Assembly: GCA_027307335.1 (NCBI GenBank)
Contig: DAHUXD010000052.1
Span: 1-64,000 of the forward strand
Source: Acidobacteriota bacterium
Lineage (GTDB): Bacteria > Acidobacteriota > Thermoanaerobaculia > UBA5066 > Gp7-AA6
Length of the DNA: 64,000 nt
Reading direction: 5' to 3'
Position numbers and translations under genes: made by a program. The notes under the pieces were generated by a model, which did not search any database, was not told the DNA's origin, and saw only the letters and a program-made list of their open reading frames with translations. Below, one piece after another: positions 43,992 to 52,530 of this stretch. Each line of letters starts with the position of its first letter. Within the stretch, counting starts at the first letter, position 1.

Positions 43992-44507
43992 TCAACCGAA
44001 GTTGACCGTATACGCGAGCGACTTCATGTCGCGCATTCGATCCAGGTAGACGAGACCGTCGAGATGATCGATCTCGTGCTGCAGCACCCGCGCGTGGTAC
44101 CCCGACGCCTCGAACTCGATCGGCTTTCCGGAGCGGTCGATCGCCCCGACGCGGATCGTCTCGAACCGCGGCACCGAGCGGCCGAGCAGAAACGGCACCG
44201 AGAGGCATCCCTCGGCGTCCGGCTCGAGCTTCTCGCCCACGCCCCGGTAGGTCGCGTTGAACAGCGCGGTCAGCGGCACCTCGGGCTCCTTGCGCTTGCG
44301 CGTCTCCGGATGCACCTCGTAGAGGAAGATGCGCAGCGGCGTGAACACCTGCGGCGCGGCGATCCCCGTGCCGTCGTACTCGCGCATGGTGTCCTCGAGG
44401 TCGGAGAGGAAGGGCTCGTAGTCTCCGCGCGCGATGGCCTTCGGATCCACCGGCTCCGAAGGCAGCCGGAGGGTCTTGACGCCGAGCTTGGCGACCTTGA
44501 GGATCAT
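43992..44507 (-). CDS. def: Peptide deformylase
   Basis: Removes the formyl group from nascent proteins. 171 residues from the ATG at 44507 (MILKVAKLGVKTL); an upstream start at 44519 would add four residues. The motifs GTGIAAPQV, EGCLSVP (metal Cys101) and QHEIDHLDG (His144, Glu145, His148) are intact. The insertion YEVHPETRKRKEPEVP after strand 2 is longer than in E. coli. It lies between tRNA-Phe and nuoB, transcribed in the same direction. Confidence 0.93.
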   Translation of the reverse strand: MILKVAKLGVKTLRLPSEPVDPKAIARGDYEPFLSDLEDTMREYDGTGIAAPQVFTPLRIFLYEVHPETRKRKEPEVPLTALFNATYRGVGEKLEPDAEGCLSVPFLLGRSVPRFETIRVGAIDRSGKPIEFEASGYHARVLQHEIDHLDGLVYLDRMRDMKSLAYTVNFG

Positions 44508-44550
44508 GGCGCGCCTCAAGTCCTCTCAGTGTTCCGGGGGCCGAGGGGAT

Positions 44551-44626
44551 TGGTGCCCAGGGACGGAATTGAACCGCCGACACAGGGATTTTCAGTCCCT
44601 TGCTCTACCGACTGAGCTACCTGGGC
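44551..44626 (-). tRNA. tRNA-Phe (GAA)
   Basis: A complete 76-nt cloverleaf on the minus strand. Acceptor GCCCAGG pairs with CCTGGGC, the D stem is GCTC/GAGC, the anticodon loop CTGAAAA gives GAA, and the T loop is TTCAATT. The 3' CCA is encoded. Nothing at its 3' end suggests an integration site. Confidence 0.97.
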
Positions 44627-44696
44627 GTCGTACCGGGACGGCGAAGTCTAGCGGAATCGCCCGACGGGGGCAACGCGATCACGGGCGCACGAGCCG

Positions 44697-44753
44697 CTTC
44701 GAAGCCCGGCCCTCGCGCGCTCGGACGGGGCCTCGGCGCGGCGTTCTCTCGCG
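44697..44753. repeat. Dispersed hairpin repeat, copy B (after tRNA-Phe)
   Basis: On the opposite strand this segment reads as copy A: GCGAGAGAACGCCGCG, then GCGAGGGCCGGGCTTCGAAG after a variable middle. It lies in a 203-bp gap between tRNA-Phe and the beta-propeller stop. Confidence 0.7.
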
Positions 44754-44806
44754 AGCAATCTTCCCGGAGGCCCGTCCCGCGCTACGCGAGGGCCGTGCCT
44801 CCGTGC

Positions 44807-44828
44807 GCGCGGCGTTCCCTCGCCGCGC
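44807..44828. terminator. GC hairpin after the beta-propeller gene
   Basis: GCGCGGCG and CGCCGCGC around TTCCCT, 1 nt past the TAA stop of the beta-propeller gene. It lacks a T tract, so a stabilising or REP-like role is as likely as termination. It is related to the first hairpin of the dispersed repeat. Confidence 0.5.
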
Positions 44829-44829
44829 C

Positions 44830-46599
44830 TTAACGCACGACGCGGCGCGGTGGCGGCTCCGCGACCGGCGTTCGGTCGACCGCGCCGCGCGGTGACGGCG
44901 TCCACGCCGAGCCGACCGCGAAGAGGTGCCCGTCGTTCTGCGCCCACAGGATGCCGTCGGGACCGATCGCGACCGGCGTGTAAGCGGCCCCGAGCGCCGT
45001 GTCGAGGAAGAGGCTTCCGGCGAGATTCCCGTTCGCGTCGAACCCGTAGAGCGTGCCGTCCTCGCTGTTGAGAAAGATGTGGCCCGAAGCGTCGATCGCC
45101 GGCTGGTTGACGCACCACTCGAATCCCGTCGGATGATCGTCGACGCACTGGAGCGGCCCGCTCTGCGGGCGCACGCAGCTCTCGGTGTTCGTCGAGCGGA
45201 ACGACCACACCGGGGAGAGATTCGCGTCGAGAAGCGTCACGTCGTAGAAGTCCGTGCCGCCCGGCGAGGAGTAGTGGTTGTCCTTGAGCAGGATCGAGTA
45301 CGTGCCGTCGTGCGGCCAGACGGCCGGGGTGACGTCCCAGCCGAAGTCGTACGTCGCGAGGACGGAGCCCGTCGCATCGAACTCGAAGAGGTGGCCCCGC
45401 GCGAAGTTGTAGGACGTGTACGCGCCGTAGAGAACCCGGCCGTCCGGCAGGACCACCGGCGACGCGGACCCGGCGTCGTTGACGCGGCCCGCCGGCCGGT
45501 CGTTCGTGGCGGGGTCCACGCCCGTCCTCGCGTTCGAGCGGCAGCCGAGGTTCGAGTCGTCGTCGTGGAGCAGGACGCCGCAGCCGTCGTTCAGGAAATC
45601 CCGCAGCGAGGCCGCCCACGCGGGCGTCAGGTCGGGATGCACCGCGACGAGATACGAGTAGCGATCGGCATTGTCGGCGCGGCTCATCGTGTAGATCGTC
45701 CCGTCCGGCGCGATCGCCGGCACGACGTTGATGCCCGGCCGCTGCGGTCCGCACGGCACCGTGGGCGCCACGGCATCCGGCGATGGAGGCCACGGCCGCT
45801 CGGTCGACGGGAAGGAGACCTGACACGGGTCCGTCGCGGCGGGGGCGCCGGGCACGAGCGACGCGAAGGCAACGGTCGCGGGGGCTCCCGACGGCGCCAC
45901 TTTCACGAGCCAGCCCTGCGGGATCGCGTTGGAGCCGTTGACCGGCTCGAAGACGTCGTAGACGACGGAACCGTCGGACGCCACGGCGAGGCCGCCGGCG
46001 ACGTAGAACCCGGTGTCGATGCTCGAGAAGGGATTCACGCGGGAGCGCATCGCGCCGGTCTCCTTCGAGACCCGGAACACCGTGCCGCCCAGGCCCGGAA
46101 TCCAGACGTCGTCGCCCGAGAGCGCCGGCTGAAACACGGGTTCCCATCCGGCCAGGGAGAGCGGCTCCGGCTTCCAGTCGCTGTCGAAACTCCACACGAC
46201 CTGGAGCGTGCCGCCGATCCACGCGAGCTTCTTCACGCTCCAGGTGATCGAGGCCCAGTTGCCGAAGCCCGTCCACGCACCCGACTTGAACGCCATGTAC
46301 ACGCCGGTGTCGTCGACGAGCGGCGCCGCGTAGTGCGCGAGGAGGTCGCCGTCGGACTCCGCCTTCATCGCGTCGACGAACGGGTCGTAGACGACGTCCG
46401 CGCGGATCGCCTCGAGCGGCTGCGCCGACGCCGGCGAGAGGCCGGTGTGCTGCGGCGTGCGGCCGAACTGCGGCCAGCCCTCGTCCGCGTCCGCGGCGCG
46501 AAGGGCGACCGGAGTCGTCGCGACCAGCGCGAGCGACACGATCGCCGCGGCGCGCGCCGCCCGCGGCGTCTTGCGAAGTCGCTCGAATCGCGAAATCAT
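44830..46599 (-). CDS. Exported beta-propeller (PQQ-like repeat) protein
   Basis: A 589-residue secreted protein. After the signal (KTPRAARAAAIVSLALVATTPVALRAADA) it begins DEGWPQFGRTPQHTGLSP, the entry sequence of PQQ/outer-membrane-assembly type propellers. Repeats follow of the form PAIAPDGTIYTMSRADN, SPVVLPDGRVLYGAYTSYN and PAIDASGHIFLNSEDGTLYGFDANG. No PQQ-binding dehydrogenase residues are evident, so it is probably a structural or binding propeller. TATGAT lies 9 nt before the ATG at 46599. A GC hairpin immediately follows the TAA stop. Confidence 0.87.
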   Translation of the reverse strand: MISRFERLRKTPRAARAAAIVSLALVATTPVALRAADADEGWPQFGRTPQHTGLSPASAQPLEAIRADVVYDPFVDAMKAESDGDLLAHYAAPLVDDTGVYMAFKSGAWTGFGNWASITWSVKKLAWIGGTLQVVWSFDSDWKPEPLSLAGWEPVFQPALSGDDVWIPGLGGTVFRVSKETGAMRSRVNPFSSIDTGFYVAGGLAVASDGSVVYDVFEPVNGSNAIPQGWLVKVAPSGAPATVAFASLVPGAPAATDPCQVSFPSTERPWPPSPDAVAPTVPCGPQRPGINVVPAIAPDGTIYTMSRADNADRYSYLVAVHPDLTPAWAASLRDFLNDGCGVLLHDDDSNLGCRSNARTGVDPATNDRPAGRVNDAGSASPVVLPDGRVLYGAYTSYNFARGHLFEFDATGSVLATYDFGWDVTPAVWPHDGTYSILLKDNHYSSPGGTDFYDVTLLDANLSPVWSFRSTNTESCVRPQSGPLQCVDDHPTGFEWCVNQPAIDASGHIFLNSEDGTLYGFDANGNLAGSLFLDTALGAAYTPVAIGPDGILWAQNDGHLFAVGSAWTPSPRGAVDRTPVAEPPPRRVVR

Positions 46600-46608
46600 C
46601 CCGTTCGC

Positions 46609-46614
46609 ATCATA
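46609..46614 (-). promoter_or_regulatory. TATGAT -10-like hexamer before the beta-propeller gene
   Basis: TATGAT, 9 nt before the ATG at 46599, in the gap with the divergent thioredoxin-like gene. Confidence 0.45.
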
Positions 46615-46674
46615 GGACCAGACCCGAAGTCCGGATCGGGAATTCGCTCGATCGCAGAGAGGTTTACCCACCGA

Positions 46675-47586
46675 ATGTCGCGTCCCGTCGCGGGAATCCT
46701 CGCCGCCGCCCTTCTCGGGGCCGCGGCCGCCGCACGCGCGCAGAACGCCGCGCCGGAGCCGTCCCCCACGCCGGTCCACGAGGGCCGGCAGGTCAAGAGC
46801 CCGGGCAACGCCGTCTGGGCGCCCGACCTCTCGACCGCCCACCAGCGCGCGGCGGCGGAGGGCGCGCTCGTGTACCACGAGTTCACGCGGAAGAACTGCG
46901 GCGGATGCGCGCGCATGCAGGGTCTTCTCTACCCCGCGTTCGACTTCGAGGCGCTGCTGATCGGCATGGTGCCCGTCATGGTCGACCTCGACGGCCCCGA
47001 CGGCGAGAAGCTCGCCGCGCGCTACCACGTCGAAGAGGCGCCGTCGGTGCTGATCACGACCCCCTCGGGCCGCCTCGTCTTCCTGATGCAGGGCTTCGGG
47101 GACGCTCCCGACTTCTACGCCCACGCGCACACGGATCTCGACGCGTATCGGAAGTTCGCGAAGACCGTGGATGCCCAGGACGTGGCCCACCTTCCGGCCG
47201 CGGAGGCCTTCCGGACGGGGCAGCAGCTCTACGCCCGGTTCGACTTCGAGGGAGCCGCCGCCCGCCTTGCGCGGGCCGCGGACGCGAAGGACGCCACGCC
47301 GGCGATCCGGGCGAGCGCGCTCGAGGGCCTCGCGGCGGCCGACCTCGAGCTCGGGAAGACGGCCGAGTCGCGGCGAGCGATCGAGCGCCTGATCGCGACC
47401 ACCCAGGATCCCAAGCAGAAGGAGAATGCCGAGCTCTTCCGCGCGCAGATCTCGCTCGTCGAGAACAAGCCGCAGGAGGCGCTCACGGCCTACAAGCGCT
47501 TCGCGAAGGACCATCCGGACTCGCCCTATCTCGACGAGGTGAAGACCTTCATCGCGCGTCTCGAGAAAGGAACGCCCCGCTCATGA
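46675..47586 (+). CDS. Exported thioredoxin-like protein with TPR-like tail
   Basis: A 303-residue protein with signal peptide MSRPVAGILAAALLGAAAAARAQ. The thioredoxin-fold domain (about 45-150) has YHEFTRKNCGGCARMQGLLYP with a CGGC redox site and EEAPSVLITTPSGRLVFLMQGF with the cis-Pro. The C-terminal half is helical, with repeats resembling TPRs (AIRASALEGLAAADLELGKTAESRRAIERL). The 3' end overlaps dsbD by ATGA, so it is probably the periplasmic partner that receives electrons from DsbD. Confidence 0.88.
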   Translation: MSRPVAGILAAALLGAAAAARAQNAAPEPSPTPVHEGRQVKSPGNAVWAPDLSTAHQRAAAEGALVYHEFTRKNCGGCARMQGLLYPAFDFEALLIGMVPVMVDLDGPDGEKLAARYHVEEAPSVLITTPSGRLVFLMQGFGDAPDFYAHAHTDLDAYRKFAKTVDAQDVAHLPAAEAFRTGQQLYARFDFEGAAARLARAADAKDATPAIRASALEGLAAADLELGKTAESRRAIERLIATTQDPKQKENAELFRAQISLVENKPQEALTAYKRFAKDHPDSPYLDEVKTFIARLEKGTPRS

Positions 47587-49343
47587 CACGCTCGCTCCGC
47601 GCGGCGCTCGCCGCGACCCTTTCGGCCGTCGCCGCCGCCGCGTTCGCGGCGCCCGGCTCCGCGCCCGACCCCGCGACGCTCCTCACCGTTCAGGCTTCGG
47701 CGTCTCCGGCGGGCGCCGGCAAGGCGACGCTCGTCGTGCGCGCGACGCTCGCCGCCGGCTGGCACGTCAACAGCCACAAGCCGTCCGAGGACTACCTGAT
47801 CCCGACCGAGGTCAAGGTCCAAGCCGCCGACGGCGTGAAGACGGGCGAGCCCCGTTATCCCGACGGCAAGCTCGAGAAGTTCGCGTTCTCGGACAAGCCG
47901 CTCTCCGTCTACGCCGGAACGTTTGCGGTCGAGGTGCCCGTCGAGTTCGCGGGCGCGCCGAGCGCGCTCACCGGCTCGGTCGACTTCCAGGCGTGCAACG
48001 ACCACCAGTGCCTCGCGCCCGCGTCCGTGAAGTTCCGGGCCGAACCTCCGGCGGCGGCCGCGGGGGCGTCTTCCGCGGGGGCGCCGTCCGTCACGGGCGG
48101 CGCGGTGCCGCTGTCGGAGGCGCGCCGGCTGGGCGCCTCGACCGCCGCCGCGGGCGCATCGGAGGACTTCGGCGATCTCCTGAAGCGCCGCGGCATGGCC
48201 GGCGTGCTGCTCCTGCTCTTCGGCTGGGGGCTCGCGCTCAACCTGACCCCGTGCGTGTATCCGGTCATCCCCCTGACCGTGAGCTTCTTCGGCGGACAGG
48301 CGGGCGGCCAGAATCGGCGCACGTTTCTCCTCGCCTCCGCGTACGTGCTGGGAATGGCGACGATGTACTCCTCGCTCGGCGTCGCGGCGGCGCTCTCCGG
48401 CCGGCTCTTCGGCGTCGCGCTCCAGTCTCCCTGGGTGCTCGGCGGCGTCGCGCTCGTGCTCGTCGCGCTCGCGCTCTCGATGTTCGGCCTGTACGACATC
48501 CGCATGCCGACCGCGTTGATGCAGAAGGCGGGAGCGCGGCAGGGCGTCGCCGGCGCGTACGGAATGGGCCTGCTCGTCGGGGTCGTGGCGGCTCCCTGCG
48601 TCGGACCGGTCGTGCTGGGCCTCCTCGCCTTCGTCGCGGCGACGCAGGACGCGCTGCTCGGGTTCGTCTTCTTCTTCGTGCTGTCGCTCGGGCTCGGGCT
48701 TCCCTTCCTCTTCCTCGCGGCGTTCTCCGGACGGATCGCGGCGCTGCCGCGCGCCGGCGCGTGGATGGAGGGCGTGAAGAAAGTGTTCGGCTGGATCCTG
48801 CTCGCGATGGCGGCCTACTTCCTGCGCAACGCGCTCCCGGGCGTCGCGGGCGCATGGCTGCTGCCCGCCGTCCTCGTCGTGGGCGCGCTCGCCCTGCTCG
48901 TGCTGCACGCGGGGCTGAAGCTCGGCATCCGCGCCGCGGTCGCGGCGCTGTTCCTCGCCGTCGCCGCGTTCTTCTCGCCGGTCGGACGGGCGGAGACGGC
49001 GGGACCGGCCTGGTCCGCCTACGACGCCGCGCGGATCACCGGCGCCGCGCGGCCGGCGATCGTGGACTTCTCGGCGTCGTGGTGCCTGCCCTGCATCGAG
49101 CTCGACAAGAAGACGTTCTCCGATCCGCGCGTGCGCGACGCGCTCGCGCGCCGCGACCTCTTCAAGGCGGACATGACCAAGGCGGCCGCGCCGGAGACGG
49201 TGGCGCTCGCCGAGAGGTACGCGATTCTGGGCGTGCCGACGGTGATCTTTCTCGACGCGTCCGGTCAGGAGCGCAAGGACCTGCGCCTCGTCGGCTTCGA
49301 GGGGCCGGACGAGTTCCTCCGCCGCCTCCAAAAAGCTCCCTGA
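47583..49343 (+). CDS. dsbD: Thiol:disulfide interchange protein DsbD
   Basis: Carries reducing power from cytosolic thioredoxin across the membrane. 586 residues: signal peptide, an N-terminal substrate domain with QACNDHQCLAP, an eight-helix membrane domain with the paired cysteines in NLTPCVYPVIPL and AAPCVGPVV, and a C-terminal thioredoxin domain with SASWCLPCIELDKKTF near residues 497-512. The complete relay is present. Translation is coupled to the preceding thioredoxin-like protein. Confidence 0.94.
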   Translation: MTRSLRAALAATLSAVAAAAFAAPGSAPDPATLLTVQASASPAGAGKATLVVRATLAAGWHVNSHKPSEDYLIPTEVKVQAADGVKTGEPRYPDGKLEKFAFSDKPLSVYAGTFAVEVPVEFAGAPSALTGSVDFQACNDHQCLAPASVKFRAEPPAAAAGASSAGAPSVTGGAVPLSEARRLGASTAAAGASEDFGDLLKRRGMAGVLLLLFGWGLALNLTPCVYPVIPLTVSFFGGQAGGQNRRTFLLASAYVLGMATMYSSLGVAAALSGRLFGVALQSPWVLGGVALVLVALALSMFGLYDIRMPTALMQKAGARQGVAGAYGMGLLVGVVAAPCVGPVVLGLLAFVAATQDALLGFVFFFVLSLGLGLPFLFLAAFSGRIAALPRAGAWMEGVKKVFGWILLAMAAYFLRNALPGVAGAWLLPAVLVVGALALLVLHAGLKLGIRAAVAALFLAVAAFFSPVGRAETAGPAWSAYDAARITGAARPAIVDFSASWCLPCIELDKKTFSDPRVRDALARRDLFKADMTKAAAPETVALAERYAILGVPTVIFLDASGQERKDLRLVGFEGPDEFLRRLQKAP

Positions 49344-49392
49344 TTCGCGGGCGGCCGGGAGGGCCGCCCCGACGACGGCGGAGCGCCGCTCC

Positions 49393-50106
49393 TCAGGGAA
49401 GCCGGCCCAGCTTCCGCAGCGCTTCCTTCGCCGCCTTGCGCTGGGCCTCGCGCTTCGACGAGCCGGCGCCGCGGGCGAAGGCCTCCCCGTCCCAGGACAG
49501 CTCGACGACGAACGCTTTTTCGTGGTCGGGGCCCGACTCCTCGATGACCCGGTAGTCCGGCAGCGGCAGGCCGAGGCTCTGCGCGGTCTCCTGGAGCGTC
49601 GTCTTGTAGTCGTGGAACGAGAGATCGCCGATGTCGATGCCGGAGATCTCGGGTCCGAACACCTTGCGCAGCAGGACCTCGGTCGCGCCCAACCCCCCGT
49701 CGAGGTAGACGGCGGCGACGACCGCCTCGAACGCGTCGGCGAGCAGCGACGGCTTCTCCGCGCCCCCCGACCTCGCCTCGCCCGCGCCCATCCGCAGGAA
49801 GCGGCCGATGCCGAGGGCACGCGCCTTCGCGGAGAGCATGGTCGCCGACACGAGGTGCGCCTTGATCTTCGAGAGCGCCCCTTCCTGCAGCGTCGGGAAC
49901 GAGCGGTAGATCATTTCTCCCACGACGAAGCCGAGCACCGCGTCCCCGAGGAATTCGAGGCGTTCGTTGTTCGGGGAGCGCAGCTCCCGGTTCTCGTTCG
50001 TGTAGGACTTGTGCGTGAGGGCGCGCTCGAGCAGGTCGAGGCTGCGGAACGAGTAACCGAGCTGCTGCTGGAAGGAACCGACCCCCTCCGTCGGGACCAC
50101 GCTCAT
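49393..50106 (-). CDS. rnc: Ribonuclease III
   Basis: Double-strand-specific RNase for rRNA and mRNA processing. 237 residues: the catalytic motif NNERLEFLGDAVLGFVVGE with the acidic residues, LADAFEAVVAAVYLDGG, and a C-terminal dsRBD (DYKTTLQETAQSLGLPLPDY to SSKREAQRKAAKEALRKLG). The ATG at 50106 lies 12 nt downstream of the tRNA-Leu 3' end, so the tRNA and mRNA may share a transcript; RNase III autoregulation through its leader is known in other bacteria. Confidence 0.95.
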   Translation of the reverse strand: MSVVPTEGVGSFQQQLGYSFRSLDLLERALTHKSYTNENRELRSPNNERLEFLGDAVLGFVVGEMIYRSFPTLQEGALSKIKAHLVSATMLSAKARALGIGRFLRMGAGEARSGGAEKPSLLADAFEAVVAAVYLDGGLGATEVLLRKVFGPEISGIDIGDLSFHDYKTTLQETAQSLGLPLPDYRVIEESGPDHEKAFVVELSWDGEAFARGAGSSKREAQRKAAKEALRKLGRLP

Positions 50107-50118
50107 GGCCGCGTCAGT

Positions 50119-50207
50119 GGTGCCGGAGGCCGGAGTCGAACCGGCACGGGCCTTTCGGCCCTCGGGATTTTAAGTCCCGTGCGTCTACCAATTCCGCCAC
50201 TCCGGCG
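50119..50207 (-). tRNA. tRNA-Leu (TAA)
   Basis: An 89-nt class II tRNA on the minus strand. Acceptor GCCGGAG pairs with CTCCGGC, the anticodon loop CTTAAAA gives TAA, and the long variable arm is closed by GGGCC/GGCCC. The T loop is TTCGACT and CCA is encoded. Confidence 0.97.
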
Positions 50208-50224
50208 CGCGGCGCAGCCACGGT

Positions 50225-50244
50225 GAACCGGGAACCGGGAACCG
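50225..50244. repeat. 7-bp tandem repeat between two tRNA genes
   Basis: GAACCGG is repeated head to tail almost three times in the 111-bp gap between tRNA-Leu and tRNA-Cys. No coding or regulatory role is visible. Confidence 0.7.
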
Positions 50245-50318
50245 AAGCGAATCGGCGTTTACGATGGATCGAGTTCATTCGGTCGACGGCTGAAGGCTTG
50301 CGTTGCTCGGCGCCAAAG

Positions 50319-50394
50319 TGGAGGCGACGGGCGGATTCGAACCGCCGAATAAAGGTTTTGCAGACCTCTCCCTTAACCACTTGGGTACGTCGCC
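50319..50394 (-). tRNA. tRNA-Cys (GCA)
   Basis: A 76-nt cloverleaf on the minus strand. Acceptor GGCGACG pairs with CGTCGCC, the D stem is CCC/GGG, the anticodon loop CTGCAAA gives GCA, the T loop is TTCGAAT and CCA is encoded. It precedes tRNA-Leu in the direction of transcription. Confidence 0.97.
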
Positions 50395-50461
50395 AGAGCC
50401 GGAAACGAATTCTAACGCAGCTTCCGGACCGCAGCCCCGCCGGGAGCGCCGCCGTGGAATC

Positions 50462-51070
50462 TCAGCGCAGGCCGTGGGCGTAGTCGCGGATCAGGCCCGT
50501 GACGACGCCCTGGATCATGACGTCGCGCGCATCGAAGGTGAGCGGTTTCATGGCCGAGTTCGCGGGCTGGAGGCGGACGCGCTGGCCCTCGGTGTAGTAC
50601 CGCTTGAGGGTCGCCTCTCCCCTCACGAGCGCGACCACCGTCTGTCCGCTCTCGGCCTTCTCGCGACGCGAGACGACGACGAAGTCGCCATCGAGAATTC
50701 CGTCCTCGATCATCGATTCGCCGCGGACGCGCAGGACGAAGTGATCGCCCTTTCCGAGGAGGGACGACGGCACCTCGATCGACTCCTCCTGGGGGAAGGG
50801 CTCGATCGGCCGGCCGGCCGCGACGAGACCGAGCAGCGGCACGCCGCGCGAGACGGAAGGCTCCTCCTTCGGCGCGATGCCCCGGCTCCGGTTCCACTCC
50901 CGCGCGAGCGCCCCCTTCTCCTCGAGGCGCTTCAGGTGCTTCTGGACGGTCCCGAACGAGGAGAGCTTGAAGGCCTCCCGAATCTCCCGTTGTGTCGGTG
51001 AGATTCCGTGCTCCACCCGGTACGTGCGGATGAAATCCAGGATTTCCTTCTGACGCTTGGTTAGATTCAT
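50462..51070 (-). CDS. lexA: SOS repressor LexA
   Basis: A 202-residue LexA: N-terminal winged helix (LTKRQKEILDFIRTYRVEHGISPTQREI), recognition helix around SSFGTVQKHLKRLEEKG, cleavage site A85-G86 (GLVAAGRP), and the catalytic dyad S119 (GESMIEDG) and K156 (GEATLKRYY). The recognition helix differs from both the E. coli and Bacillus forms, in keeping with a different operator. Two CCTAAT-N3-ATWAGG-like palindromes lie 6 and 37 nt before the ATG and are the obvious autoregulatory sites. Confidence 0.95.
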   Translation of the reverse strand: MNLTKRQKEILDFIRTYRVEHGISPTQREIREAFKLSSFGTVQKHLKRLEEKGALAREWNRSRGIAPKEEPSVSRGVPLLGLVAAGRPIEPFPQEESIEVPSSLLGKGDHFVLRVRGESMIEDGILDGDFVVVSRREKAESGQTVVALVRGEATLKRYYTEGQRVRLQPANSAMKPLTFDARDVMIQGVVTGLIRDYAHGLR

Positions 51071-51076
51071 AGTCGT

Positions 51077-51091
51077 CCTAACTTCATTAGA
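51077..51091. promoter_or_regulatory. Candidate LexA box CCTAAC-TTC-ATTAGA, lexA-proximal
   Basis: Imperfect 6-3-6 palindrome whose edge lies 6 nt before the lexA ATG, placed to block transcription or initiation of lexA. Confidence 0.6.
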
Positions 51092-51107
51092 AGAACTCTT
51101 AGAATGA

Positions 51108-51122
51108 CCTAATTAAATAAGG
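51108..51122. promoter_or_regulatory. Candidate LexA box CCTAAT-TAA-ATAAGG, lexA-distal
   Basis: Second site, exactly 31 bp upstream of the proximal one (three helical turns). Both sites would lie on about the same face of DNA. Confidence 0.65.
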
Positions 51123-51270
51123 CCGAGGGAACCACCGCGGCCGTCCGGAGGCCTCACCGGATCGGCCCATCGGCCTTGCCATCTATATAGGCGCAAAAGA
51201 GGCGTAAGTCAAGCGCCGTCGCACGGCACTCTCTGCCTCGCCGCGGTGGGCCTGACATCATCCCCGCCGC

Positions 51271-52530
51271 ATGGGTCCTCGTCTGCGCATCGCCGTCATC
51301 GGAGCGGGAGCCGCCGGCGCGATGGCGGCGATCTTCGCCGCGACGGCCGACGCCGAGACCCTGCTCCTCGAGCGCACGCCGGACGGGGGCCGCAAGATCC
51401 TGATCAGCGGCGGAGGCCGCTGCAACGTGTTGCCGATCCGGGCCGCTCCCGAACGCTTCGTGACCGACTCCTCGCCGCGACTCCTCGCCCGGATGCTCCG
51501 CGCCTGGCCTCTGGCCGATCAGAGGCGATTCTTCGAGCAGGACCTCGGCGTCCCGCTCGCCGAGGAGCCCGAATCCGGCAAGCTCTTCCCCGCGTCGAAC
51601 CGCGCGCGCGACGTGCGGGACGCGCTGCTCCGCACCGCCCGGCGCCGCGGCGTGACCGTGCACGCCGACACGCTCGTGACGGGGCTCGAACCCGGGAATG
51701 GCCGCTGGCGCATCGAGCGCGAGGGCGCCTCGCCGCTCGAGGCGGACGCCGTCGTCGTCGCGACGGGAGGTCTCTCCGTGCCGCGCTCGGGCAGCGACGG
51801 AAGGCTCCTGCCGGTCCTCGCGGGGCTCGGCCACGTCCTCCACGATCCGTACCCCGCCCTCACCCCTCTGACCGCACCGACCGGCTCCCCGTTCGCCGGC
51901 CTCGCGGGCATCTCGCTCCCGGTCGCGGTGACGGCACGCGCCCCCGAGCGCGAGGCCCGGGCCTCGGGAGGCTTCCTCTTCACGCACCGCGGCTACAGCG
52001 GTCCGGCCGTGCTCGACGTGTCGCACGTCGCCGTGCGCTCGAAGGCCTCGGACGACGCTGCGCGCGCACGCATCCTCGTTCGCTGGTGCGAGCGCGGCCC
52101 GGCCGACTGGACGGAGGCGCTCCGCGCCGGCGGCGGCCGGACCGTCGCCTCGGTTCTGCGCGGCCACCTGCCCGATCGTCTCGCGGTCGCGCTCGCCGCC
52201 GCCGCGGCCGTCGACCCCGGGACGGCGCTCTCGCGCCTGCGCCGCGAAGATCGAATGCGCCTGATCGAGGTTCTCGTCGCCGGCCCCCTGCCGTGGAACG
52301 GGGACGAGGGATACGAGAAGGCCGAGGTCACGGGCGGCGGCGTGGCGCTCGAGGAGGTCGCGCCGGCGACGCTGGAGAGCCGGCGCGCCCCCGGCCTGTT
52401 CCTCTGCGGAGAAATCCTCGACGCGTTCGGCCCGATCGGAGGGCACAACTTCCAGTGGGCCTGGGCGACCGGGCGAGCCGCCGGCCTCGGGGCCGCCCGC
52501 CGCATCGCCGGAACCCCCCGGCCCAGTTGA
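51271..52530 (+). CDS. HI0933/BaiN-family flavoprotein
   Basis: A 419-residue FAD-dependent NAD(P)H oxidoreductase-like protein: GAGAAGAMAAIFAA (ADP-binding), the family motif GRKILISGGGRCNV, ATGGLSVPRSGSDG and the C-terminal GGHNFQWAWATGRAAG. The biological substrate of the family is mostly unknown; BaiN was linked to bile-acid reduction. A CATCAT hexamer lies 9 nt before the ATG, and there is no Shine-Dalgarno. The stop overlaps the next start (TTGA). Confidence 0.92.
   Translation: MGPRLRIAVIGAGAAGAMAAIFAATADAETLLLERTPDGGRKILISGGGRCNVLPIRAAPERFVTDSSPRLLARMLRAWPLADQRRFFEQDLGVPLAEEPESGKLFPASNRARDVRDALLRTARRRGVTVHADTLVTGLEPGNGRWRIEREGASPLEADAVVVATGGLSVPRSGSDGRLLPVLAGLGHVLHDPYPALTPLTAPTGSPFAGLAGISLPVAVTARAPEREARASGGFLFTHRGYSGPAVLDVSHVAVRSKASDDAARARILVRWCERGPADWTEALRAGGGRTVASVLRGHLPDRLAVALAAAAAVDPGTALSRLRREDRMRLIEVLVAGPLPWNGDEGYEKAEVTGGGVALEEVAPATLESRRAPGLFLCGEILDAFGPIGGHNFQWAWATGRAAGLGAARRIAGTPRPS

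Noticed and set aside
44551-44830. tRNA-Phe with adjacent repeats as an integration site
   Set aside because: No integrase, no duplicated tRNA 3' end and no cargo genes; the repeats also occur at other loci far from tRNAs.
51246-52526. In-frame extension of the hybrid kinase over the flavoprotein gene
   Set aside because: The extension is Arg/Pro-rich nonsense in a shifted frame of the flavoprotein; kinase homology begins near the membrane helix after 52527.
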